Below are positions 24,716-37,500 of a stretch of DNA of 64,000 nucleotides, piece by piece. Both the position numbers and the translations under genes were made by a program. The stretch's first letter is position 1. Every line of letters starts with the position of its first letter. Source of the DNA: Phycomyces nitens (Eukaryota > Mucoromycota > Mucoromycetes > Mucorales > Phycomycetaceae); NCBI GenBank assembly GCA_022702545.1, contig JAHRBC010000003.1:868001-932000 (forward strand). The letters are read 5' to 3'. The notes under the pieces are model-generated. The model was not told the DNA's origin and did no database searches. It saw only the letters and a list, made by a program, of their open reading frames with translations.

Positions 24716-25796
24716 TTACATGTTGGCCATCGGGTACATTCTTTCAAGAGCTTGTTTTTGTAAAAACGAGTCTTGGAAGCTAATAGACATCATCATCATA
24801 TATATAGATTAATATCAATACATATTTATTAATATTAATATATTTTTTTTACCTTCTCAACCGTTCGTTTTCTTTGGCCATCTTGTCAAGCGAAGCAAGC
24901 AATTCAGATTGGGCCTTTTTGAGGCATTGCAAATGTTGTACAGCTATATATATAAATATGTATAAGTAACATATATAATCATCTCATACCATCAAATATC
25001 TGCCCCCTCCTCCCACACTTACTGCGATGTAAGAGCGCAGCCTTGCTCATCTTCTTGGTCAGGCAACCAGGCAAATGCTGACGGAGCTGGTCAAATCCAT
25101 CCTTAATCTGGGCACGACGCTTCTGTTCAGACTGAATGTGGACCTGACGGCGAACCTCAGCCGCATCCATGTCATCCTCGGCTTCCGATGAATTATCGTC
25201 ATCATCATTGGCCTTGGTCTGTCTCTTTCGCTTTCTATTCTGAGAAGACCCATTCTCATAAGCCTCCTTGGAATATTGGTGAAATTCAGGCAAGAATGAT
25301 TCTGGCAGACGATTGACCTGAGCAATCTTTTCGTTCAGAATAGACGACGAGGACGACGAGGACGAGGAAGTGGAAGTGGAGGGCATGAGAGGGGAAGGTG
25401 CAACAGTCGTGGTTGTAACAGGTGAGCTGGAGAACAATGAAGGTGTTGTCAGGGGAGGCGAGAGGCGAGAACAAGCAGATTCGGGACTGGAGGGTTGCTG
25501 TTGAGAGAGAGGCTGCGAGTACACGTCAAAGGCAACAGGGGGCATTAACGATTGCTGTTGATAGTGAGAGATGATGGGCACATTGCTCATAATCGTTCCA
25601 TCGTTCACATAACCATAGCCTATGGAGGAGATTAGGTAAACCAAAACTGAATTGTATACATGACGGAATCTATTTATCCTCCCTCTAGCTTACCAGCAGG
25701 GTACAATTGATCATCATAGGCCATCTTGGGTCCATGAGTATAGCTTGAGGACATCATGTAGTCATCAAAGCCAAGTTCGGATTCCAAAGTATTCAT
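24716..25796 (-). CDS. bHLH transcription factor
   Basis: Four exons on the minus strand: 25796-25694, 25619-25023, 24943-24853 and 24779-24716. All junctions keep the frame, giving 284 aa. The start is the first ATG (MNTLESELGFDDYM). The N-terminal two thirds are rich in Ser, Gln and Pro, with a run of nine or more Ser near residue 130 and an acidic patch (DDDDNSSEAEDD). The bHLH spans about residues 200-260. Its basic part is HIQSEQKRRAQIKDGFDQL, with the Glu-x-x-Arg-Arg contact set that reads CANNTG/CACGTG sites. Helix 2 reads KMSKAALLHRTVQHLQCL and is followed by a short Leu-repeat (ELLASLDKMAKENERL) as in bHLH-zip proteins. The spacing recalls Max/Mlx-type factors, but the assignment is inferred. 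It ends only 25 residues after the zipper. Confidence 0.9.
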
Positions 25797-26955
25797 AATG
25801 TTATCTTCTTTTCAAGTGATATATAAATATATATATATATATGTTGGTAATAATAAAGAGATGTTTCAAGGGTAATATTCGATGTTGATTTGAAAGGCTT
25901 ACTCCTTTGGAGTATTTGTTGTTAAAGAGTGAAGTGTTTAAGAGAGTGTGTGGGGGGGAGGAGGAAGTATCCTGGAAGGAAAGGACTGTAGGCGCGAAAA
26001 AAAAAGGAAGAGGAAGAGAATGAAGATGAAGAAGAATACAAAATTAGGTGATATATACATTCAACCAGTCAGTGTGTGTCGTACAGAACAAATACACCCC
26101 TTTTTGCACAAATACGTTGAGTTTGACTTTTGGATAGACTTTGTTGCCTTCACGGTCGAGCTCGTTTTCTATCCAAACGACAATAGCATATGTATATACT
26201 GCTCAGAGGGCTTGTGAGGACATTTGTATAATTAAACAGTGATGTATTCAAAAGGGTCAAATTCAACAAGACCTTCTTATTCTCAAAAAACAAAAAACAA
26301 AAAATATCCCTCTTGTAATCTCTAGATTCCTCTCCTTAGAAAGTCTTCCGAGCAGATCGTTTATTGTATTGTACTCTTTATTGATTTATTGGCAGCTTTG
26401 AGTGTTGTCTTTACACACAGGCTTTGCTTTGATCGTTGTACGAGTGTAACCAATATCTTTTTCAAGTACAATTGGTCCATTGAACCATACAATTTGTCTG
26501 TAATTATCAAATTCGACAAGACTTGAAAACAAGGTCTGGTCCTTTGGGGTTTCGGCTAATATTTGGCCTGAGCATCTCTGGCCCATGAGCCATCAATTGC
26601 CTAGGCTCCCTTTTTCACTCCTTTTTCGAATTAGAGTGAATGAAAGGAGGTGTGGCTAGATTATAATGCTTATGGATTCTTTAGATGAAAGTGTTATAAA
26701 CTCTACTTATAGTGAATGGCTATAACCCCTTTTTTTCTCTTATACCACACGTATATATGCCCCTGCATCCGCATTTGACTCTTACATTGCATTAGGCAGA
26801 TTTCTTTATTTTTTATTTATTTATTTTATTATTATAATATAAAAAAGCATTCACCACAAAAAAGTACTACAGGCCCACAAGGTAGGCCAAGGTATTTAAT
26901 ACATCGATTCAGCAGAACAGAAAGAAGAAGAAGAAGAAGATCAACAGCCCTCTCC
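25797..26955. other. bHLH upstream region and spacer
   Basis: TA repeat at about 25819-25842 and a purine-rich stretch (25948-26035) that gives a pyrimidine-rich strand upstream of the bHLH gene. A plus frame here (25948-26217) is basic because of that composition and is not credible. No gene is seen at 26218-26830. The last 120 bases carry (AAG)n and T-rich DNA next to the 3' end of the secreted-protein gene. Confidence 0.4.
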
Positions 26956-27393
26956 TTAAATATCTCGCTTTTCTTTACATGGTTTCTTGATTGTAAAGAG
27001 TGGCGAGATGGCGTTTGTGGCATTGCCACTTTCTGTGCCTGGGTTGAAACTCAACTGATAGGTCTTGTCTTCTGGAAGCTCATCCCACACTCGGAACTTA
27101 AAGACAGTATGGCCCTTGTGCTCAGTGTCTTTGACGATATATCCCAGATTCTTTGGCAAGAATCCGCCATTGTTGACCAGGTGCACATTTCCAGTACTAG
27201 CATAGCCCTTAACAAGCTTGATTTCTACTGTCGATCCTTTAAAATACAAACCGTATGAGATCTTTGTTAATTTGGCTGGCCACCTATTCTTACCTGTTTC
27301 CCAGACTGTGAATGCTCCAGGCTCAGTGAAATGGGTTGCTGAGCATAGGCCGGCAAAGGCCAAGACGACTGCAGTTACTGTGCCAAGGTACAT
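26956..27393 (-). CDS. Small secreted Kre9/Knh1-like protein
   Basis: The start is the first ATG, 72 nt below a TATA box. Residues 1-19 (MYLGTVTAVVLAFAGLCSA) form a clear signal peptide. The rest resembles the Kre9/Knh1-type beta-sandwich domain of fungal cell-wall proteins (PGAFTVWETG, STVEIKLVKG, VFKFRVWDELPEDKTYQL, then SPLFTI). I predict a 57-nt intron (27293-27237; donor GTAAGA, ATTAAC branch motif, acceptor TTAAAG) that joins WETG to STVEI and gives 126 aa. Unspliced, the frame stays open and gives 145 aa, so retention would only insert 19 residues. An N-glycosylation sequon NAT is near the end, and no GPI-anchor tail is seen. A role in the wall or extracellular space is inferred. Confidence 0.75.
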   Translation of the reverse strand: MYLGTVTAVVLAFAGLCSATHFTEPGAFTVWETGKNRWPAKLTKISYGLYFKGSTVEIKLVKGYASTGNVHLVNNGGFLPKNLGYIVKDTEHKGHTVFKFRVWDELPEDKTYQLSFNPGTESGNATNAISPLFTIKKPCKEKRDI

Positions 27394-27464
27394 TGTAAAG
27401 GTGATAAGAAACAATGTAGGATTTACAAAAGACAGGGAAAAGTCCAGATTTACGACTGGGGGAA

Positions 27465-27472
27465 TATTTATA
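27465..27472 (-). promoter_or_regulatory. TATA box of the secreted-protein gene
   Basis: TATAAATA on the minus strand, 72 nt upstream of the ATG at 27393, is a normal position for a fungal core promoter with a strong, regulated gene. Confidence 0.55.
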
Positions 27473-29596
27473 CTCTTTTGATACACGCCCACATGTGAGC
27501 GAGTGAATGTGTATGCAGAGAGAGATAGATATATTTATATATATATTTATACGTTTTTCTATTCTCGTCTGTTTAACTAGGACAAACTGATGCTCACAAA
27601 ATATAAAAAAGCATCAGAAGATTGGCATGCATTATATGTAAGCATTTATAAATATATCGATGTGGGTGTCTAAACAAACAGCACACCGCCATTGAGGCTG
27701 ATGCTTTGTTTTGCCTCTAATGAAGCTCTCTCTCTCTCTTATTTATAAATATATATAGAATATCTCTATAAATAATTTTGAATGCTAGGCATTGTACAGT
27801 CTTTGTAAACAAGCAAAGAGTATAATGAGCTCATTCTACATGTTTACTTTGGCAAAATAAAGTATTTGGAGTTGCCATGTACCACTCTATATTGCAGCCT
27901 AAAGACCTCAAATTTTTATACCAAATAGCACAAAATCAAGGGGCAAAGGATGATGGTTGTGAAATAAGATAATCTGTATACAAACATCAGCATCACCATC
28001 ACCATCAGCATTAGCCCAAAATAATAATAATAAAAAGAAGAAGAGGAAGAACAAAAGCTTGTTAAGAGTAACAGATCTACAAGTGATCAAAAGGGGGCTT
28101 GTGCAATAAGTTTATACTTAATCTTAGCCACCGCAAACACTAAAGTCCAACATTTTCTTCTAGTCAGAAAAAAATAAAAATAAAAATAAAACATTGGCTG
28201 CAAAACATTTTACAGACTCTCGAGATGTTTCCTTTGTGAACAAATTTCAAGCAATATAGCAATATATCCATTGCTTGTTATTGTTGTTGTTGTTTTTTTT
28301 GGGGGGATCTGGCTTGTGAATAGCATAACTATAAAAAATAATTTATAGAAATCAGAAAAGATGAGTCTTCCAAATGATGGATTGCCAATGTATAAAGATT
28401 GGTGGGATTTATAGGTGCTCCATTTCAAAGACAAGAATCCCATAGAGCATTACATTAGCAGGTTACTTTTTAAACCAAATCACAGCATTACAATTACGTC
28501 TGAAACAAGCTGTTCTTCTACAGAAAGCAATCAATCAGCCTAATCTTGAAAAAATTAAAGGTGCAGAAAGGCATGTCTCTGCAGTCTGTCGACCTTTGTA
28601 CCTGTATCAAGATATCAATCATATAATGCACACCAAGACCCAAAGGATATCTATTGTAGGTTACAAAACTTTTAAACATTAAAAAAGAGCTTATTAATCA
28701 TCATTGTACGATTCAGATTTGGTTCGTGAAATCTGGCCATTTAGCAAGTGTTTTTGAAGAAAGATAAAACTGTATGATCAGACATGATGTGTCCATGTTG
28801 TAGAGCCTCTTGTTCTAGATTTATAGATGTACAAATACTTTGTTATGGTAGAATGGCAAATATCCATACTTTATATGCAAGGTACGTTATCTTTCTCAAA
28901 CGACTCAGCCGGATAAGAATCCCTGGTTGGACATATTTGCAGCAATTATATATATATATATAAAAGAAAGTCTTTGAGAAACAGTTTATTGGCAGGTCCT
29001 AATGGTCTGGATAACATGTATTGGATCTAAACTTTCCACACACACAAAAAAAGGTTAATTCTATCTTTTTAGAAACTCTCATTTTGTACCATGCTAGGTA
29101 AGCACAGATACCGGAGAATCTGTTTTCATTTTAACCTGGCAAGAATAATACGAGTTTCTTTTGAAATGTGTAGAGACCTCTGGAAATTCTAGCTGATAAA
29201 TCGCCGTAAGACAAGGTCTTGCAAAGAGTATCGGAAAACCAAGGCAAAAATAAGCAACTTTATAAAAACCTAGAAATATAAACCAAGCTTTGGGTAGAAA
29301 ACATGTTCTTTCTTTTATTGTTGGGATATCCAGTCAATGCTTGTGGCCACCCTGGTCAGGGACTAAATGGAATCTAATGGTGCTATAATTTGTTCAAATG
29401 TCGCCTTGAAGATTAGTCAGACTAGAAATCGACCAGTAAGCAAAATGCGCTTAATTGGAACAATAAGCCAAGTCGAGATATTATACAGATTTATTTATTA
29501 GTTGATTTGTTGCTTTTTTTTTGTTCATAAAGGCAAGCAAAGAAACATAGTCCTTTGGGTTTTTGTATCCTTTTTGTACAAAAAAGAAAGAAGTTG
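27473..29596. other. AT-rich intergenic region
   Basis: About 2.1 kb with CT and TA microsatellites (27727-27770), TTG repeats (28277-28293) and a TA run (28946-28962). I see no gene or transposon. Convergent or divergent transcripts cannot be excluded, but no open frame has family resemblance. Confidence 0.35.
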
Positions 29597-31121
29597 TTAA
29601 AAGTAGACCTCGATGGCTTGATCAATAGAGGTCTCTGATGGACAGTAAGGACACTTGAAGCGTGTTGCGTTTCTATTGTACACAGTAAATAATGAGCCAT
29701 CGTAAGACTTGGTTTTACCTTCCATAACGGCTACTTCGACTGAGACGTGCCAAACTCTCTTTACAGATTACATGTCCACAAGGCATCATCATGGGTGGAT
29801 TTTCATCGGTTGCCTGCTCTTTACTCACCGGACAGGCAAACACAGAATGAAATCGAAGCTCCTCTTCCAGCGGGATCTCAACCGCAAGCTCATTCTGCTG
29901 GCTCCAACCTGTCTTGCGAGCACTCATGATCTTGTACAGTTTGAGGATAACAGGCAGGGCAGTGGTGCCAACCAACACACTAGAGACAGTCGTCTTTTTT
30001 TTTAGTACTCACAAATCGACCAAGAGGTCTAACCTTGCATAGAGTGGGCTCTCAGCACTCATGTTTAATAATGAACAGAAATCATGCTGGAATTCTTGAA
30101 AGAGGTTGGTCCATGCTTCTGGGGATCCAAGGAAATCCAGTCGTGCTTCTGCAGTCTTGTCCTCAAGAAGACAGTGCATCACATACTCGATTTCTGTACG
30201 AGTGTATGAATAGAATGTCTCCTATGGAATACGGACATACCTTTAACGTGCGTAGAATGGAATTGTCCAAAGTACTTTTGGCTGTAATATATACCCTCGA
30301 GCTTCTTCTTGTCAACCAGCAACTGCAAAAAGCGAGAACGATGAAGATTGAATTCAAGACTGCTCCCACTCTTTGCAAGTGCCTCCCGGTTCATACACGC
30401 CCATCTAATGAAGAATCCAGATTGATAATTGATAACCAGCCCTTTTTGCATTCTTCATTTTGCCTTAAATCTTACTCAATCGCACTGTCCAAATTATGGG
30501 CCTCTAAATCACTTAGAACCTCATACATTCGATGGAACTCTTTCTTGAGATGTTCTGTCATGGCATAAAGTGTGTCGTCCTGCTTAATGCCAGCCTCTCT
30601 CATATAGGCGTCGCACAGGTCAAATTGGCCTTGACGAATAAAATGCATTGCTAATGCGCGGCCCACCAAATGCTCTTTGCCCGCAAATGCTTCTGGACGG
30701 TAAATGACAGATAGGTCTTGTTTGAATTTCTACACACCCAAACAAAAAAAAACCCCCATATCGCCATTCCGGCTCCTGTAAGAAATGTCCACTCTCTTCC
30801 CTTGTCCAAAAACCCACAACTCACGCGTTCGATTTCCTTGCCAAACTTGGACAATGTCGTCTGGAAATCTTTTTGTTGTCGTCCAAATTGCAACTTCTTG
30901 GCCTTGGTTTTGAGAAGCTGCATGGTCTGCAAGTTCTGTGCTTCGTCTGATCATATTTAGTGCTTGGCCTGCGGGGGGTGCCGATACAAAATACCTGTGC
31001 CAATCGAGTCCTTTGTGCTCTTCAAGAGCGTCTTGAGGCTCTGTAGTTTGGTGAGCATGGTCTCATGCATAGCCTGTTGACAATTGCCAAGTTCATCGCA
31101 TTCTTGCACAAGTCCGTCCAT
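29597..31121 (-). CDS. RMD5: RMD5/RMND5 subunit of the GID/CTLH E3 ubiquitin ligase
   Basis: Seven exons on the minus strand: 31121-30995, 30940-30825, 30729-30476, 30404-30241, 30193-30034, 29979-29719 and 29672-29597. They give 385 aa, close to the 391 aa of human RMND5A. Residues 1-90 are helical. A LisH-like and CTLH segment follows ([46 protein letters not shown]). Near the C terminus comes the unusual RING of this family: [17 protein letters not shown], then [11 protein letters not shown], and KCPYCPSE, ending IEVYF. The family forms the RING dimer with Fyv10/MAEA in the GID complex, which in yeast ubiquitinates gluconeogenic enzymes when glucose returns. The 54-nt intron at 30033-29980 has a weak donor GTTAGA; a GTGAGT donor inside it would leave a 33-nt intron and is less likely. 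Confidence 0.93.
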
Positions 31122-31554
31122 GATTCGATTAAAGAAGGAAAGCCAAGAGCAAAGAAAAAAAAGGGAGCGGAAGAAGAATACGACGGAGTTGAAATGAATG
31201 GGGTTGCTTTGAGTGACGTGTTTTAGTCGTCTTTGAAGATGACCCCACTGCGGCAACTTGCCTTTGCACTTTCCTTGATTCGTAGCTGTTTATTGCCATT
31301 AATATTATTCTAGTTCATATATATACATATATATAATCCACAGCTCATCAAAAACAAGGAATCTAACGAATACGCAAAGTAATAGAGATTACTAGAATTT
31401 CTTTTTGCAAGTAAGAAGAAGAAGAAGAAAGAAGAAGAAAAAAAAAGTTGTTTGCAATGTTGTCGACATCTCCTGCTGACATTCTTTACGCGGCCTTTTT
31501 TTATTTTTATTAATATTATTATTATTTATTTTCGCAACGTATAGTCCTACGATC
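31122..31554. promoter_or_regulatory. Shared divergent promoter region of RMD5 and the HUWE1-like gene
   Basis: Only 433 bp separate the two divergent start codons. The region contains a TA-rich stretch (31317-31335), a purine tract of GAAGAA repeats (31410-31446) and T-rich DNA next to the HUWE1 start. No single consensus TATA box is obvious for either gene, so initiation sites are unknown. Confidence 0.6.
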
Positions 31555-34500
31555 ATGAAAATCAAAAAGACGCCCTCAAAGAAGCTTGCACCTTTGGTAA
31601 GACTCTTTCGACCCTCCCCCCCAACACACAGACCTGACGCTCATGTTTCGACTTAGCCGCCTCTACTGCGTTTGACGATTAAGCAGCTTGAGGAAGGACC
31701 TGAAGATCAGATTCCCATCCAGGCCAACAATGTTCTCAATTGGACCTTTCCACGGGGTGATTTATTTCACTGGGTAGCTGTTCTAGATAGATTCGACAGT
31801 ATCTTGAGCCGTGTCTGCAAAGAATACGATATCGAAGGCAAGGTCCAGTCCCGGGACTTTGATGAACCCACCAAGAAATTGGTTCTGGCCATCACGAACC
31901 TGTCTCGAGTACTGTTTGAAAATTGCACAAACCGCAATATCTACAACTCTTACGATGTGAGTCTCGGCAGCTGGACAGAGAACCGCCCCCAAAAGGACAC
32001 TAATGTGCTTTATTGTGGATTAAAAGGAAATGTGCAATCTTCTCAACACGTTTGATCTTGATGTAACAGAGGCCGTTTTGCGGTTCATCTTGCGCCCCGC
32101 CCAGCGTGTGAATAACCCGCGGGCCATTAGATCCAACTTCAACCCGCCGCACGAACATATATCATTTATGGTGCCAGCCTGGGGTTCGTGTAAGAACATC
32201 GTGCAGTGCTGCAGGGATGATATGGAGATAACAGATGATATGACGGACGTGAAGATGAAGTTCTACCGCTTCTCAGACGACCAGACCAAGACACCGCCGG
32301 TCGAGAGCAGTGGGACAGAAGAGGGTGTTCAGTTGGTGAAGCTGGATGTGTCTGGAGACAAGAGAAGCTGTACAGACATCTACAATGAGTTTGTCAAGAC
32401 ACACACCATATCGAGGGATGATGAACTCACCCTGGCCAATGGAATCCGGATCGCAAAATGCATCACAAACCCTGCCTCTCGGCGACAGTTGGTCATCATT
32501 CGCCTGCTGGCATTGGCCATCATGGGTAAAGCCTTTTGGTTTAAATCTGCGACCAATTCTGACCATGCTTTTTAGGCCATACCGTATCTGAGACGGGAGC
32601 ACAAATACGCGTCTTCCAATACGACCCACAACTCATCACAAGTATCGTAGAATTGCTGCAGCCTGAAAAAGCTATTCCAGTAGTAAGCTAAATGTTTCCA
32701 GCCAAAAGAGACAAAAAGAAAAAAATAAAGGGGGATCCTAGGCTGAGTTTATCTGTTATTATAGGAGGTACAGACATGCGCCCTGTATGCCCTAGAGGCA
32801 TTGGCCAGATACCGGGGCAAGCTCCCGGAGATGCTCGCTGCCGTCAATGCCTCTGCAAACCACGGTGTTCTGATGCAAATGTTGCGAAAGATAAATACGC
32901 CTGAAATAGAGCACGGTAAGTCCAGTCGACAAAACCACAAGAATATTTATATATCGAGTCATCATCAGTCTACCCAACAGAGTTTTCAGAGGCACTGTTT
33001 GCGTTTGTGTCGCATCTTTTACAAACCCAGATAGGCGGCCCAATGCTCATGTCTGCGGGAATCATCCCGACTCTGCTGCATGTAGTCGAGAATCAGGATC
33101 CTTCCATTCAAATAAAGGTAAGGGCATATAGAATAGTAAATATTTTTTTTGGTCCAGCTAAAAGATAACACCAATCCAAGAGTGTAACAAAGGTCATTGG
33201 GCTTCTTGACACCATTGTCACCTCTCTGGCCACTTCTTTTACCGTCTTTTGTGCTGCAAATGGTCTTGATGTCCTATTGACACGCACAAAAAGCGAGGTC
33301 GACTACTGCATCAAGCATGCCGACACACAGCCTATGCAGGGAGTCGTGTCCACGTCCACGTCCACAGCCGGAACACCAGCAGAAGACACTGAGGCTCCTG
33401 TGGGTGCCCTTGCACCCTACCATCGCCTGTCAGCTGTCAAGGCCATGCTAAAGTTCTTGCTGCGAATGATGGAGTCGTCTGGAACTGCCGATGGGTTACG
33501 AAACCTCATTGACTCTTCTGTACCGACAACTCTGCTAGAGATCATAGAAAATCCCAAAGTATTTGGCAACAGCGTCTTTGCCCTTGCCATCAATGTCCAC
33601 ACCACCCTTATTCACAACGAACCCACATCACTGCCTATTCTCCAAGAAGCCAACCTCCCCCAGGCATTCCTCAAGACGATCTCAAAGTACGAAAACCCAA
33701 ACAGCGAGGTCCTGATTGCAGCCGTCAATGCATTCGGTGCCCTCTGTCTCAACGAAAAGGGTCTCGAGATGTTCAATGAGGCCAATCCATTGCCACACTT
33801 TTTTGACCTAATCACCCGTCCGGATTATGTTCGCAATCCTCTCGAGATCGACCATGCCACATCTCTCGGCAGCCACATGGACGAACTCATTCGCCATCAC
33901 CCAACCCTCAAACCCGAGGTCTTCAAGTGTGTCCTGCGATTGATGGAAAAGGTTGAGGAGATTGGCAAGAGTCCGATTGGCAAACCGAGTGACAATAGTC
34001 ATCAGCTCCAGCTCATTACAGATTCAACGGACACCAAAGACAAAAAGTCTGGCAATGAGCCCGCAGAAAAGTCAGGACAGGCCTTGACCCTGGCACCAAA
34101 ACAAGAGGAAGAGCAAAAAAAGGAAGAAAAGTCCGAGTGTATGCTTGTGATGTTCATTGATCTCATTTCGCGTGTAAGTAAAGAAGAATCTATTTTGATT
34201 TGCTTATTTAGATTAGATTCAGGGCTACATGGTACTTACATGATGTGTCTAGTTCCTCGAAGGACTTTTCCAGAATCAGACCAACATCCGTGGACTTATA
34301 AAGGAAAATTGCATTGAGCATCTGCTTGAATACTACTTTTTGCCCATGCTTCCAGCCGACTTTTCAATCACGATTGCCTCGGACTCTCTATCATATCTGT
34401 TCAGAATGATCAGTGAGATCAACCCTATCCAAACCGCACTCATGATTGGCTCAAAGGTCAGAAAGGCTTCTGAATTTATCATTAATGAACAAGAGCCTGC

Positions 34501-37500
34501 AACCGAGAGCTTAATGCGGCCCTATGTGGAAATAAGAGGTAAGAATCAGGGGTTGAATCCAATCGAAACTATCTTAACAACCAACCACTATACTATTGCC
34601 CAGAAAATGACACTGCAAAGATCAATCGTGGCAATGAGCTCTTCCACAATCTGATCGTATTGCATGGCACAGCTGCTCTTCTTTCCAACACCTGCTGCTC
34701 ATCAATCCTCAGCCATGGAAAGAATGGTGGGATTTTGTTGGCAGAAGTGCTCGAGGTGTCTGGAAAAGACAACCTCATCACGCTCTTGGGTCATTTGTAC
34801 CGAACAATGGTGTGGGAGACAGTTCTCTTCAAGGAATCTTTGCCTAAATCATGGTACCTCTCTAAACCCATAAAGAAGCCAGCCGGAAGACTCGACAACT
34901 CTCTTGGGATCCATGGATTTGACTTGATGCCCGAAGAAACCAATTCAGCAGAGAGTGTTGCAGATGCAACGAACAAGGAAGACACATTGGATCCCACAGA
35001 CCCACGAATGCTCAACGTAAAGCGTCTCAAGCTTCTGTTGATCGATATTTCCCAGTCTTTCTTGCCAGTCGTACATGGACTGATAAAGGTCTCTGTCACA
35101 CGTCGTGGAATGGATGTCAACCAAAAGGCCAATGCTTTTAAACTGGCCGATATTGTGGCCAAATTGCTTCGAGACAATATCACCTGGGCTAATGGCATAA
35201 AGGGTGAAGGCAGCACTCTTGCTTGTAAATATGATTACCTCACCTCTGTCTATGCAACCACCTCTCTCCTTCTCCTGGACGAGCGCTCCCAGTCCTTTAT
35301 CCAGACTCATCTGGCAATCGCATTCGATCGTCAGGGAGGCACAGAATTGCTTTGCAAAGACCTTGAAAATATTTGGCAAACTGCTATTGTGCTTTATACA
35401 ATACCTGATGATTCACGCACAGATGCTCAAAACGACCTTTTGGCTCGTATAGAGTGTAGTATCGAGACACTGCTCACAGCCCTGCTCAATATCAGCTCTT
35501 CAAAACTCCTCCACGATTCCCCCTACACACCCTCCATCACTTCCAAAGAAAAGGACCGTGGTGCAGCAGATTACTTTGATCCCCACGAATGGATTACTGC
35601 CATTCAGCTCAAGGTGTCTTCAGTTGCCCACCTCCTTGACAGTCCCCAGCTTCACAAGTTCTCCAAACCAGTCCTTCGTTCTCTCCTCAAACTCGTCACC
35701 CAGATGATGAAGGGCGACGGAGAGGTCAATACCCGGGCCACCACCCCTAACCCTGTGTCCACAACATCCTTCTTCAGCTCTCCATTCGGTCTTCTTCGAC
35801 CACCTACGACCGCAAACGAGCAGGGAATCCAGACACTTATCGACATGGGTTTTGACAGAGCTGTTGCAGAACATGCGTTGATTAGATGCAATAACCAAGT
35901 ATCTCGTGCTGTCGACTATATGTTCAGCCACCCCACACAGCCATTTGGTGTCAGTGCTGGTGCAAACAGCAATAATACTAACAATACTCCACGTCCTACT
36001 GTGGCTGAACCCTCGACTGCACAAGACAGAGCAACCAGAGAAGGCGAAGCTGCAAACGCAGAACATCGAGGATCACAAGGAGCTATTGACTCTCACAATC
36101 TCACAGATGGGTCTCAACATGATAGTGAGCATGAGGGTGGCGACAGTGAAAATGAGGATGACGAAGACGAAGATGAGGACGACGACGATGAGGAAGACGA
36201 AGACGAAGACGAGGATGATGAAGAGGGTGACGAAGACGAACTCGATGAATTTGAGGATGCTCTGACCTCGCTTGCATTCGACACCCTTCATTCGTCTGAC
36301 CAGCGATCTTCCTCAATGGAAGAAGACACCGTGACCGACCGTATCACCGCTGACCGAAAAGCAAAACAGAAAGAAGAAGCACTCGAGAATTCTCGTCGTC
36401 TTAAAGAGACTCGTGAACAATTGAGCGAGAATATTCCTGGAAAGATGCTTACATTTGCAGATATGCGTGGTGATTTAGTTTTTGAAATCCGTGATCTGCT
36501 TGTTGTTTTGTGCAAGAATGACACCAAGCAGGATATTCAGATTCGCATCTTGAGTCTTTTGGTCGAAAGCATCGTTAGTGCCAAGGAGGAATTGAGCAAA
36601 AAGGAAGCAAAACTAGCAGCAGCAGGACCAGCCGCAAAGAAGGCCCTGTCGCCAGTTCCCAGCCAGAAGCCCAAAGACACCAATGCAAATGTAAAGGGCT
36701 CTGCAGAAAAGAAGGAGGCAGAGGAAGAAGAAGAAGAGGACCTTGAGGCAGCTATATTAGGTCGTCGGTTACGATTGTTGGCCTTGATGCTCAAGGAGCA
36801 GCCTATTCAATCTGTTTTGCCAAAAATACCTTCCCGCTTGACTTTCATGCTCTCAATGGTTGATGCGGCTAGCAAGACACCTGTAGATGAGCCTCTTCCC
36901 AAATGGCTTTCGGCTGTCTTGCTTGTACTTGAGATTTTTGTTTCACAGGCTGATGAACCCAAGTCTGTTGAACTGAAAAAATTCAAGGAGTCCTCTGAAG
37001 ATGAGACAATGGAAAGCCCTGCCAAACCCAAGCCCACAATTACAATCACAGATGAAGAACGCTCATTATTGATGGGTGCCTGCATTGGGTTGTTGAAGAA
37101 GACAGAGATCAAGCGAGATGATATGTATGCAATCTTGCGTGTTATTGTCCGTTTGACAAAGTACAACAAGTCTGCACTTTCGTTTGTTGAGATGGGTGGT
37201 CTTCCTCTCTTGTTCACAAAGCCACGTACCAGCTTGGATGGCTTCCAAGGGCAGCAAGCATTCATTATCCTCATATTGCGCCACATTATTGAAAACAAGG
37301 CTGTATTAGAGAAGACCATGGAAGACATGATCACCGTTTGGTTCACTATCCCTCGCCCTAGAAACATGGACATTAATGCTTTTATTCGCAACAATGGACA
37401 CGCTGCATTGCGTGAACCCGAAGTATTTTTGGATGTTGCCAAGCGTATCTGTCGCTTGACACGTTATGATGAATTTGATACCAATCGTCAAGTGAAGCTA

